NCBI RefSeq assembly: GCF_022811685.1
Contig: NZ_CP094532.1
Location: 2,443,501-2,507,500 of the forward strand
Origin: Chryseobacterium suipulveris
GTDB taxonomy: Bacteria; Bacteroidota; Bacteroidia; Flavobacteriales; Weeksellaceae
Direction of reading: 5' to 3'
DNA: 64,000 nucleotides
Shown: piece after piece, positions 44,571 through 51,832 of the stretch
How the letters are laid out: each line of letters begins with the position of its first letter
How positions within the stretch are numbered: position 1 is the first letter of the stretch
Translations under genes and position numbers: made by a program
The notes under the pieces: generated by a model
Databases searched by the model: none
The model's input: the letters and a program-made list of their open reading frames with translations, nothing else
What the model was told of the DNA's origin: nothing

Positions 44571-45053
44571 TTAAGAAGGATCTACCAAGAATAATGGTTG
44601 GTCGTATTCTACAGGGGTTGCGTCGTCCACAAGGATTTTCACGATTTTTCCTGAAACTTCAGATTCGATTTGGTTGAAAAGCTTCATCGCCTCGATTACG
44701 CAGACAACTTTTCCGTTGGAAACTTCGTCGCCCACGTTGACGAAAACGTCCTTATCCGGTGCAGGTTTCCTGTAGAAAGTCCCGATCATCGGTGATTTGA
44801 TGGCAACATATTTACTGTCGTCTAAAGCCGATTCCGTCGCTGCGGGTGCAGCAGCTGGTGCAGAAACCGGAGCTGCAGCAGGAGCTTGCTGTGGTGCGGT
44901 GTGGTAAACCTGCGGTTGTGGCACATAACTCATTTCACTTCCTGCAAGTGGAGTCTTGATGGTGATTTCGAAATCTTTTGTTTTGTATTTAACTTCAGAA
45001 ACTTCTGCTTTAGACACAAATTTAATTAGATTTTGGATGTCTTTAATGTCCAT
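44571..45053 (-). CDS. accB: Acetyl-CoA carboxylase biotin carboxyl carrier protein
   Basis: A 160-residue carrier. It has an N-terminal MDIKDIQNLIKFVSKAEVSEV domain, an Ala/Pro-rich linker (about 50-90), and the biotinyl domain with the modified lysine in the EAMKL motif (VVCVIEAMKLFNQI). The VIKSPMIGTFYRKPAPD thumb motif is also present in near form (AIKSPMIGTFYRKP). It is the first gene of an accB-accC operon with a visible promoter. Confidence 0.97.
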   Translation of the reverse strand: MDIKDIQNLIKFVSKAEVSEVKYKTKDFEITIKTPLAGSEMSYVPQPQVYHTAPQQAPAAAPVSAPAAAPAATESALDDSKYVAIKSPMIGTFYRKPAPDKDVFVNVGDEVSNGKVVCVIEAMKLFNQIESEVSGKIVKILVDDATPVEYDQPLFLVDPS

Positions 45054-45078
45054 TATTTTGGGTGTTTATTTTATATGC

Positions 45079-45107
45079 CAAAGATAGTAAAAAACGACAA
45101 AAAACAA
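45079..45107 (-). promoter_or_regulatory. Promoter of accB-accC
   Basis: On the minus strand, TTG at 45107-45105 and TATCTTTG at 45086-45079 are separated by 18 bp, 25 bp before the accB start, immediately past the rpmF terminator. Confidence 0.7.
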
Positions 45108-45110
45108 TAA

Positions 45111-45146
45111 AAAACCACCCGAAATTGAAAAAAATCGGGTGGTTTT
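45111..45146 (-). terminator. Terminator after rpmF
   Basis: A perfect 12-bp stem (AAAACCACCCGA / TCGGGTGGTTTT) separates rpmF from accB on the minus strand and is followed by T-rich sequence. Confidence 0.88.
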
Positions 45147-45179
45147 GTATGAAAACGAAGACTTTTCGCGGTTTTCCGC

Positions 45180-45383
45180 TTAGTTTTCTTCTGTAGTTTC
45201 TACTGCTTTCTCCATTACTACTTTACCTCTGTAGTAGAGTTTTCCTTCATGCCAATGTGCTCTGTGATAAAGGTGCATTTCGCCTGAAGTTGCATCTTTT
45301 GCCAACTGCGGAACCTCAGCTTTGTAGTGAGTTCTTCTCTTATCTCTTCTTGTTGACGACTGTCTTCTCTTTGGATGTGCCAT
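45180..45383 (-). CDS. rpmF: Large ribosomal subunit protein bL32
   Basis: A 67-residue basic protein opening [20 protein letters not shown], the bL32 signature. The zinc-binding cysteines of many bL32 proteins are absent (HLYHRAHW is found in their place), as in the zinc-independent form. It follows the DUF177 gene by 57 bp, the standard rpmF arrangement, and ends in a strong terminator. Confidence 0.96.
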   Translation of the reverse strand: MAHPKRRQSSTRRDKRRTHYKAEVPQLAKDATSGEMHLYHRAHWHEGKLYYRGKVVMEKAVETTEEN

Positions 45384-45440
45384 TTCTTTAGATTTTAAAT
45401 TCTAAATTTTAGATTTTAAAATTCAGAATGAATTATGTTT

Positions 45441-45962
45441 TTAATTTTTGTCTTTTAATTTTTTCAGTGCGTCCCATCTCGGATCGCTCTCCTGCTCTTC
45501 TGTTTTCGGTTCGGATGCTTCGAATTTTTCCAGGATTTCCAAATCTTCGTCGGAAAGATTGGGCGAAACTTTCTTCATCGGGATCGAGAGCATCACATCT
45601 TCATAAATCAGCTGCGCTACATTGAATGCGTGATCAGAACTTGGGATCGTAATCACATCCTCGTCGCTGTCATCGTATTCTTCCCCGAATTTTACCAGAA
45701 CCTTGATTTCATTTTCAATGGGATACTCAAAATTTTCGTTGGAGATATCGCAAATCAAACTGACCGTTCCGGAAGTTTTGATCCAGAATTCCAAGAAGGT
45801 GGTGTGTTTATCCATTAAAACATCGCCCACAATTTTGGGTTCTGTAAATTCCTGTTCAGTATCATAAAGTTGAAAGAACGCTTTGTCTATCTCAAATCTG
45901 AACTCGTGTTTGCCATTTTTCAGTCCGGAAAACACTACATCGTAATCTCTAAACCTGTCCAT
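45441..45962 (-). CDS. DUF177 (YceD-like) protein upstream of rpmF
   Basis: A 173-residue cytoplasmic protein. The start at 45962 is preferred because MDRFRDYDVVFSGLKNGKHEF matches the family start; an in-frame ATG at 45977 adds only five residues. The central block has the LICDISNENFEYPIENEI motif in the place of the C..C...F....E pattern of YceD. The tail is highly acidic and ends SDPRWDALKKLK, a widely conserved ending in the family. YceD proteins are linked to 23S rRNA and ribosome biogenesis. It is co-transcribed with rpmF. Confidence 0.9.
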   Translation of the reverse strand: MDRFRDYDVVFSGLKNGKHEFRFEIDKAFFQLYDTEQEFTEPKIVGDVLMDKHTTFLEFWIKTSGTVSLICDISNENFEYPIENEIKVLVKFGEEYDDSDEDVITIPSSDHAFNVAQLIYEDVMLSIPMKKVSPNLSDEDLEILEKFEASEPKTEEQESDPRWDALKKLKDKN

Positions 45963-46065
45963 AAAATGAGTGTGCAAAAATATGCATTTTTTTTAATATT
46001 GCAAATTAATTCTGAAACAAATTTCTGCGAGCCATTTAAAATACAGAAAGCGAGCGATTGTTTTT

Positions 46066-46107
46066 CGGAAATTTTCTTAACCCCGACCCTAAAGGGCGGA
46101 AAATTTC
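46066..46107. repeat. REP-like palindromic element, copy 2
   Basis: GGAAATTTTC (46067-46076) and GAAAATTTC (46099-46107) flank CTTAACCCCGACCCTAAAGGG-type sequence. It is a near copy, in the same orientation, of the element at 20939-20980, and lies 33 bp past the 3' end of pdxA. Confidence 0.6.
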
Positions 46108-46140
46108 TCGCAAAAGAGAAAGTTCTGTAGCAATTCTCTA

Positions 46141-47229
46141 CTAGTGATTTTCGTCTTCCGGCAGATCTTCATCCACGCCGTTTGCCGCAACTTTTCTTGG
46201 TCGCAAACGATTCGTCATCAAATCGTTATATTCCTGTCTGTTCTTAAAAATTTTGATGGCCGCAAAAATCGCTTCAGAGAAACTTCTTTCATCCGCAAGG
46301 TTTTGACCCGCAATGTCATACGCAACTCCGTGATCGGGAGAAGTCCTGATAAAAGGCATTCCTGCCGTGTAATTCACTCCTTCTTCATAAGCCAAAGTTT
46401 TGAACGGCGCCAAACCCTGATCGTGGTACATCGCTAAAACGGCATCAAAACTTCTGTACTTTTCCGGTTGGAAGAAACTGTCGGCAGGAAACGGACCGAA
46501 AGCTAAAACCCCGTTATCAAACAGTTCGCGAATTGCAGGTTCGATAATTTCGATTTCTTCTTTGCCAATCGCACCACCGTCTCCCGCATGAGGATTCAGA
46601 CCGAGAACGGCAATTTTTGGTTTTTGGATGCAGAAATCTTCGATCAGGCACTGGTTCAGTAACTTTATTTGTTTCTTGATTTTTTCTTTGGAAATGTTTT
46701 CGGCAATTTTCGATACTGGAATATGGTGCGTTGAAACAGCAACTTTTAAATCATCCGTCACCAAAAACATCAACCCTTTCTTGTTGAATTTTTCTTCGAG
46801 ATAACCGGTGTGTCCTGCATGTTTGAAACCCTGCTTCAACATTTCATCCTTATTAATCGGCGCGGTTACCAAAACATCTACTTCACCGTTCATCAAGGCG
46901 TTTGTAGCAGCTTCGAGAGATTCGATTGCCATCTTGGTTGATTCTTCGGTTGGCTTTCCCAAATCCACATTTACATTGTCCTTCCACAGATTTACCATAT
47001 TGATTTTGTCGCTTTGCGCGTGCGAAGCTTCATTAATATAATTAAAGGTCTGCTGCAGTTTGAAGATATTTTTCTGGTAGGTAAAGAGTTTTCCCGAACC
47101 GAAAATAACCGGGGTAAAAAAATCGGTGATGGATTTGTCTTTCAGCGCCTTCATAATGATTTCCGGACCAATGCCGTTGAAATCGCCGATCGAAATTCCC
47201 ACCCTTATTTTATGCTGTTTTGCGCTCAT
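46141..47229 (-). CDS. pdxA: 4-hydroxythreonine-4-phosphate dehydrogenase
   Basis: A 362-residue NAD-dependent enzyme of pyridoxal 5'-phosphate synthesis (DXP-dependent route) that oxidises 4-phosphohydroxy-L-threonine. It has VGISIGDFNGIGPEIIMKAL, the VTAPINKDEMLKQGFKHAGHT metal site, GLNPHAGDGGAIGKEE and AMYHDQGLAPFKTL with FIRTSPDHGVAYDIAG. All three metal-binding histidine regions are intact. It is monocistronic in appearance. Confidence 0.97.
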   Translation of the reverse strand: MSAKQHKIRVGISIGDFNGIGPEIIMKALKDKSITDFFTPVIFGSGKLFTYQKNIFKLQQTFNYINEASHAQSDKINMVNLWKDNVNVDLGKPTEESTKMAIESLEAATNALMNGEVDVLVTAPINKDEMLKQGFKHAGHTGYLEEKFNKKGLMFLVTDDLKVAVSTHHIPVSKIAENISKEKIKKQIKLLNQCLIEDFCIQKPKIAVLGLNPHAGDGGAIGKEEIEIIEPAIRELFDNGVLAFGPFPADSFFQPEKYRSFDAVLAMYHDQGLAPFKTLAYEEGVNYTAGMPFIRTSPDHGVAYDIAGQNLADERSFSEAIFAAIKIFKNRQEYNDLMTNRLRPRKVAANGVDEDLPEDENH

Positions 47230-47407
47230 TATCGTATCTTTGATAATTATTTGAATTTTACAAATTTAGGAAATTAGATTTTAGTTAGTAGAATTAATTT
47301 TGAAAGCATAAATCTTTATATTAATTAATCTATAAAAAATAAGAATCTAAGGTTAAAAAACAGTCAGTCACTTGGCTCTTTTCCCTAGCTTCTTGGCTCT
47401 TACCATT

Positions 47408-48004
47408 ATGTTTACTGGAATTATAGAAGGAACCGGTACCGTAGAAAAAATAACCAAAAAAGAATCGAATATCGATTTTATCCTGAGCTGCGCATTTACG
47501 CATGAGCTGAAAATCGACCAAAGTTTGGCGCACAACGGATGCTGCCTCACTGTAGTGGAAACCAATGACGGGAAATATAAGGTAACCGCCATTAACGAAA
47601 CTTTAGAAAAAACCAATCTCGGAAAATGGGAAGTGGGAACCATGGTGAATTTGGAACGTTGTTTGAAGTTTGATGGTAGACTCGATGGTCATATTGTTCA
47701 GGGACATGTCGATAAAATAGGGACAGTAAAAAACATTCAGGATTTGGATGGCAGTTTCGTGATTACCATTAATCATGAAGAAGCTGACGAATTTGTCACC
47801 GTTCCACAAGGTTCGATTACGGTAAACGGAATTTCGCTTACAGTCGCAGAAAGCGGTTCGGGAAGTTTTTCGGTGGCGATCATTCCCTATACCTGGGAAT
47901 TCACGAATATGAAAACGCTCAAAATTGGCGATACTGTAAACCTGGAATTCGACATCATCGGGAAATACGTAACGAAACTGATGAAAAAAAATGCCGCTTT
48001 CTAA
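47408..48004 (+). CDS. ribE: Riboflavin synthase alpha subunit
   Basis: A 198-residue enzyme that dismutates two 6,7-dimethyl-8-ribityllumazines to riboflavin. The start at 47408 is chosen because MFTGIIEGTGTVEKI is the invariant family start. It has two lumazine-binding repeats: residues 1-95 with NGCCLTVVE, and 96-190 with GSITVNGISLTVAE and the HIVQGHVDKIGTV motif. Its last 14 nt overlap the start of a histidine kinase gene. No FMN riboswitch is visible in the 180 bp upstream. Confidence 0.96.
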   Translation: MFTGIIEGTGTVEKITKKESNIDFILSCAFTHELKIDQSLAHNGCCLTVVETNDGKYKVTAINETLEKTNLGKWEVGTMVNLERCLKFDGRLDGHIVQGHVDKIGTVKNIQDLDGSFVITINHEEADEFVTVPQGSITVNGISLTVAESGSGSFSVAIIPYTWEFTNMKTLKIGDTVNLEFDIIGKYVTKLMKKNAAF

Positions 48005-49445
48005 ATACAAAGGATACAGCTTACGGAACAAGGTTTTCTGGGGATTCTTGCTAATCTGCTTTCTCAGCATCACAGGTTCTTCCGCGCTTTCGTTTTTTAT
48101 TTTACGTAACAACGCGATTGAGCAAAGCAGCACCGATCTTCAGCGAAAGGCGGAGTCACTCATGTCGGCTCTGGATTATTCTGTTTCGCACAACCACGTT
48201 CAAACCCAGGATTTGCCACAGATTCTTTCGAACGATATTTTTGAGATTGCAGACATCAACAATCAGGATATCATTATTTATGACCTGAAAGGTAATTACC
48301 TGATTTCCAACAAAGACGTGAACCTGATCGCACAAAAGAAAATTGCAATTCCTGAACTGAACCGGATCCTGAAAAGTGACAAACGCGTTGATTTCAACAG
48401 CTACGACCCGGAGATTGACGCCAACGTGACTTCTTCCTACATGATCCTGAAAAACAATATGCTGGAACCGATCGGCATTGTGTACTTCCCGTATTACCAC
48501 AACGATAGTTCATACTTCAATGTTTTTAAAAGATACCTTAACTACATTATACTCGTCAATCTGCTGATCGTGATTTTCGGAGTTTGGCTCAGCTGGATTA
48601 TTTCGAATAACCTTACCAAAGCGGTAACCAAATTTTCGGAAATGATCAACAAAGTCGCCCTATTTGAAAACGATCCGAAACCGATCCGATATTACCAAAA
48701 CGACGAACTGAACCAGTTGGTAAAAGCATACAACTCGATGATCCTGCAAATCAAGGAACAGAAGGAACGGCTCAGCTTCAAAGAAAAGGAGGAAGCATGG
48801 AGGGAAATGGCAAAACAGGTAGCGCACGAAGTGAAAAATCCATTAACCCCGATGAAACTCACGATCCAGAATTTCGAAAGAAAATTTGATCCGGCAGATC
48901 CCAATATCATCGAAAAAGTGAAGAAGATGAGCAAGACTGTAGTGGACCAAATCGATTTGGTAGCGACTGTTGCCAATGCTTTTTCGCAGTTCGCACAGCT
49001 TCCTGAGAAGAATAACGAAACCTTCAACCTCAATTCCGAGATTAGAAATATTTTAAATGTGTTCAGCGACGAGAAGATTTACTTCCACGCCAACAAAGAA
49101 AACATCATGATCAATATGGACAAAATTTATCTGTCCAGAATCATCACCAATCTCGTTGCCAACGCACAACAGGCAAAAGATGAAACCCGCGACAACATCA
49201 TTAATGTAGATGTGGAACAGCGGCAGAAACGTGTGATTGTGACTGTAGAAGATAAAGGAGTCGGAATTAGCGACGATATGTACGACAGGATTTTCGAGCC
49301 CAACTTTACCTCGAAAACCAGCGGAACAGGACTTGGTTTAACGATGGTTCGGAAAATGGTCGAAGACTACAAAGGCGAAATCTCAGTAAAATCCGAAGTG
49401 GGGAAAGGATCAACTTTTACGATTTCTCTGCCAACGAATCTGTAG
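47991..49445 (+). CDS. Membrane sensor histidine kinase
   Basis: A 484-residue two-component sensor kinase. It has two transmembrane helices (about 16-38 and 178-202) around a periplasmic sensor region of about 140 residues, then a HAMP-like linker (SNNLTKAVTKFSEMI). The phosphoacceptor is in AKQVAHEVKNPLTPMKL, followed by an N box (NLVANAQQA), G1 (DKGVGI), F box (EPNFTSK) and G2 (GTGLGLTMV). It resembles NtrY-like kinases without a PAS domain. No response regulator is in the neighbourhood. It starts inside ribE, so the two are translationally coupled. Signal unknown. Confidence 0.92.
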   Translation: MPLSKYKGYSLRNKVFWGFLLICFLSITGSSALSFFILRNNAIEQSSTDLQRKAESLMSALDYSVSHNHVQTQDLPQILSNDIFEIADINNQDIIIYDLKGNYLISNKDVNLIAQKKIAIPELNRILKSDKRVDFNSYDPEIDANVTSSYMILKNNMLEPIGIVYFPYYHNDSSYFNVFKRYLNYIILVNLLIVIFGVWLSWIISNNLTKAVTKFSEMINKVALFENDPKPIRYYQNDELNQLVKAYNSMILQIKEQKERLSFKEKEEAWREMAKQVAHEVKNPLTPMKLTIQNFERKFDPADPNIIEKVKKMSKTVVDQIDLVATVANAFSQFAQLPEKNNETFNLNSEIRNILNVFSDEKIYFHANKENIMINMDKIYLSRIITNLVANAQQAKDETRDNIINVDVEQRQKRVIVTVEDKGVGISDDMYDRIFEPNFTSKTSGTGLGLTMVRKMVEDYKGEISVKSEVGKGSTFTISLPTNL

Positions 49446-49446
49446 A

Positions 49447-49535
49447 GGTTTGGAGTTTGAGGTTTGAGGTCTGAAGTTTCATTAAAAGATTGTTTCGGGT
49501 TTCAAGTTTTAGGTTTCAAGTTTCAGGTTTCAAGT
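49447..49535. repeat. GTTTCAAGTTTCAGG-type degenerate tandem repeat
   Basis: About 90 bp of G/T-rich 7- to 10-mers (GGTTTGAGGT, GGTTTCAAGTTTCAGG) between the kinase gene and trmN6. The trmN6 frame is open through it, but the conserved protein starts after it at 49574. Same style as at 29630-29686 and 55165-55259. Confidence 0.65.
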
Positions 49536-49573
49536 ACTCTCCAACTCACCCGCTCACCTACACTCCAACTCCA

Positions 49574-50269
49574 ATGAAGCCGTTTCATTTTCAGCAATTC
49601 ACCGTCCGTCAATCCAAAGCCGTTTTCCGAGTGGGAACCGATGCGGTTTTGCTTGGCGCGTTGTGTTCGGTTTCAGGAAGAAATAAAATGTTAGAAGTTG
49701 GGACAGGAACAGGAATCATTTCGCTCATGTTGGCTCAAAGAAACCTTGATGCAGAAATCCTTGCCATCGACATTAATAAAGATGCGTCGGAACTTGCGGA
49801 AGAAAACTTCAGGGAGTCGCCTTTTCATGAAAGGATGAAAGTTTCTCAAGCAGATTTCAAAGCTTTTAAGCCATCAGAAAAATTTGACTTGATTATTTCC
49901 AATCCGCCCTATTTTGAGGAGAATTCTTCATCAAAAGATATTTTGGCGAGGCAGCAAACAGAACTTAACTTTGACTCACTGATTGAGAAATCGTCGAAGC
50001 TTTTAACCCCGAACGGAACTCTATCTGTTATTATTCCGTTTGAATCGGGAAGTTATTTCGAAAGCAAATGCCTTGAAAACAATCTGAAACTCCACAGAAA
50101 AACTTCGGTTTACGGAATCAGAAATTCGAGTCCGAAACGGGCGGTTCTCGAATTTGGCTTTGAAGAAAAAATTGTGGCAGAGAATTCTTTCACCATTGAA
50201 GAAACTCCAAGAAAATACAGCGAAGAATATTTAAAGCTAACTGAGAATTTCCATCAGTTTCAAAAGTAG
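49574..50269 (+). CDS. trmN6: tRNA1(Val) (adenine37-N6)-methyltransferase
   Basis: A 231-residue SAM-dependent enzyme that methylates A37 of tRNA-Val. The ATG at 49574 begins at the conserved MKPFHFQQFTVRQSKAVFRV; the longer frame from 49490 would translate a tandem repeat. Motif I is MLEVGTGTGIISLMLAQR and the catalytic N6-adenine motif is LIISNPPYFEE. RRKEVRFAVR-like tail motifs are not obvious, but the length and order match TrmN6/YfiC proteins of Bacteroidota. Confidence 0.9.
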   Translation: MKPFHFQQFTVRQSKAVFRVGTDAVLLGALCSVSGRNKMLEVGTGTGIISLMLAQRNLDAEILAIDINKDASELAEENFRESPFHERMKVSQADFKAFKPSEKFDLIISNPPYFEENSSSKDILARQQTELNFDSLIEKSSKLLTPNGTLSVIIPFESGSYFESKCLENNLKLHRKTSVYGIRNSSPKRAVLEFGFEEKIVAENSFTIEETPRKYSEEYLKLTENFHQFQK

Positions 50270-50275
50270 AAATCG

Positions 50276-50854
50276 TTATTTCGGCGCATTCAAAGTAATC
50301 ACGACATCTTTAGTGATATTCTTAGTGGATGAATATTTGGCGTCGCAAACAGATGTTGTAATATTATAACTCCCTTTGTCGAGCAGTAAAAAGTTTTGGT
50401 TGTTCGCAGGTACATCCAAATTATAGAAACGTCTTCCGCTGATTTTCACGATAAGGTTGCACTTGGACTTATTGACAATCTGCACATACGCGGTTTTGCT
50501 TGAAGGATCACTGTTGAACAGGTGGTTCAGCAAATCTGCGGTTCTCTTGTGTCTGTCATTGGTACCGTCTTTCGCTACGTCTCTTTTAATTTCGTTTTCC
50601 AATTTTTTTGTACTGATCGGCGCTACCGTAGGTTTAGCGACTGCGGATTGCTGTTTAGGTGACTTGTCGTTGTTGATGATGGCAAAGAGTTTTCGTTTGA
50701 ACTCCGGTGTTTTCGGGTGGTTGGGATTGTATTTTACGAAATTGGCAATCACCTGTGCATCGGTACTTTTCTCAACCTGTTCCACCGTATATTTTGATTG
50801 AGAAAAAAAGAAAACCGAGAACAAAAAGGTGAATAAATAAAGGGCTCTTTTCAT
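50276..50854 (-). CDS. Exported protein of unknown function
   Basis: A 192-residue protein with a signal peptide (MKRALYLFTFLFSVFFFSQ). The N-terminal half is helical and basic (YTVEQVEKSTDAQVIANFVKY, then KLFAIINNDKSPKQQ). The C-terminal half is beta-rich (KTAYVQIVNKSKCNLIVKISG, FLLLDKGSYNITTSVCDAKY), like the DUF6759-type domain seen in related genera, which I recall only by appearance. Two cysteines could pair. It converges with trmN6, with 6 bp between stops. Function unknown. Confidence 0.72.
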   Translation of the reverse strand: MKRALYLFTFLFSVFFFSQSKYTVEQVEKSTDAQVIANFVKYNPNHPKTPEFKRKLFAIINNDKSPKQQSAVAKPTVAPISTKKLENEIKRDVAKDGTNDRHKRTADLLNHLFNSDPSSKTAYVQIVNKSKCNLIVKISGRRFYNLDVPANNQNFLLLDKGSYNITTSVCDAKYSSTKNITKDVVITLNAPK

Positions 50855-50929
50855 TAATATTTTGTTTTTTAGGATTTAATTTTTTTATAATAACGAGGAA
50901 ATCTACTTTTTAGTTTGTTGCAAATTCAT

Positions 50930-50937
50930 TACCTTTG
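50930..50937 (+). promoter_or_regulatory. -7 box of the tsf promoter
   Basis: TACCTTTG matches the TAnnTTTG element about 55 bp before tsf; a clear -33 TTG at the usual distance is not seen. Confidence 0.45.
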
Positions 50938-50992
50938 CAGCGCTTAAAATTGGAAGCTAAAGTAACTAATTTTTAATTAAAAAAATAATTAT

Positions 50993-51817
50993 ATGTATAC
51001 ACCGGTTGCTGCAGATGTAGCTAAACTAAGAAACATTACGGGTGCAGGAATGATGGACTGCAAGAAAGCGTTGGTAGAAGCTGAAGGTGACTTCGACAAA
51101 GCAATTGAGAACCTTAGAAAAAAAGGACAGAAAGTTGCTGCCAACAGAGCCGACAGAGAATCTACAGAAGGTGCGGTAATCGCAAAAGTAAACGAGGACA
51201 ACACTTTGGGAGCGATCATCGCCCTTAATTGTGAAACCGATTTCGTTGCGAAAAACGAAAGCTTCGTGGAACTTGCACACGAACTTGCTGAGCAGGCAAT
51301 GATGTATGCTACTAAAGAAGAGTTCCTAAACTCTGACTTCCACGGAATTACCGTAGCTGAAAAAATGATCGAGCAAACCGGAGTAATCGGCGAGAAAATC
51401 GAAATCGGATCTTTCGAAAGAATTGAAGGTCCTTATTTGGGAGCTTATATCCACGCTGGAAACAAAATCGCTTCCATCGCTTCCCTATCTGCAAACGTTG
51501 ACGGAGCTGCAGAAGCTGCAAAATCTGTTGCAATGCAGGTTGCAGCGATGAACCCAATCGCTCTTGATGAATCTATGGTATCTCAGGAAACCATCGATAA
51601 GGAATGGGAAATCGAAAGAGAACTTTTGACTAAAGAAGGAAAACCTGCAAATATTATCGACAATATCCTTAAAGGAAAAATGCAGAAATTCTACAAAGAC
51701 AACACTTTGGTACACCAAGCGTTCATCAAAGACGGTGGAATCTCAGTTGCTGATTATGTGAAATCTGTAAACAGCGACCTGAAAGTAGTAGGTTACGTGA
51801 GAGTAAGCTTAGCTTAA
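50993..51817 (+). CDS. tsf: Elongation factor Ts
   Basis: A 274-residue nucleotide-exchange factor for EF-Tu. It has the TGAGMMDCKKALVEAEGD signature (residues about 15-32) with the UBA-like N-terminal domain, the CETDFVAKNESF motif and the C-terminal GGISVADYVKS segment. rpsB is not adjacent, so the usual rpsB-tsf pair is split. A strong terminator begins 21 bp after the stop. Confidence 0.97.
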   Translation: MYTPVAADVAKLRNITGAGMMDCKKALVEAEGDFDKAIENLRKKGQKVAANRADRESTEGAVIAKVNEDNTLGAIIALNCETDFVAKNESFVELAHELAEQAMMYATKEEFLNSDFHGITVAEKMIEQTGVIGEKIEIGSFERIEGPYLGAYIHAGNKIASIASLSANVDGAAEAAKSVAMQVAAMNPIALDESMVSQETIDKEWEIERELLTKEGKPANIIDNILKGKMQKFYKDNTLVHQAFIKDGGISVADYVKSVNSDLKVVGYVRVSLA

Positions 51818-51832
51818 TTTCTCCCTTAAAAT

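Noticed and set aside
47230..47407. Possible FMN riboswitch upstream of ribE
   Set aside because: No conserved RFN-element sequence blocks seen; only AT-rich sequence with a short CTTGGCTCTT repeat.
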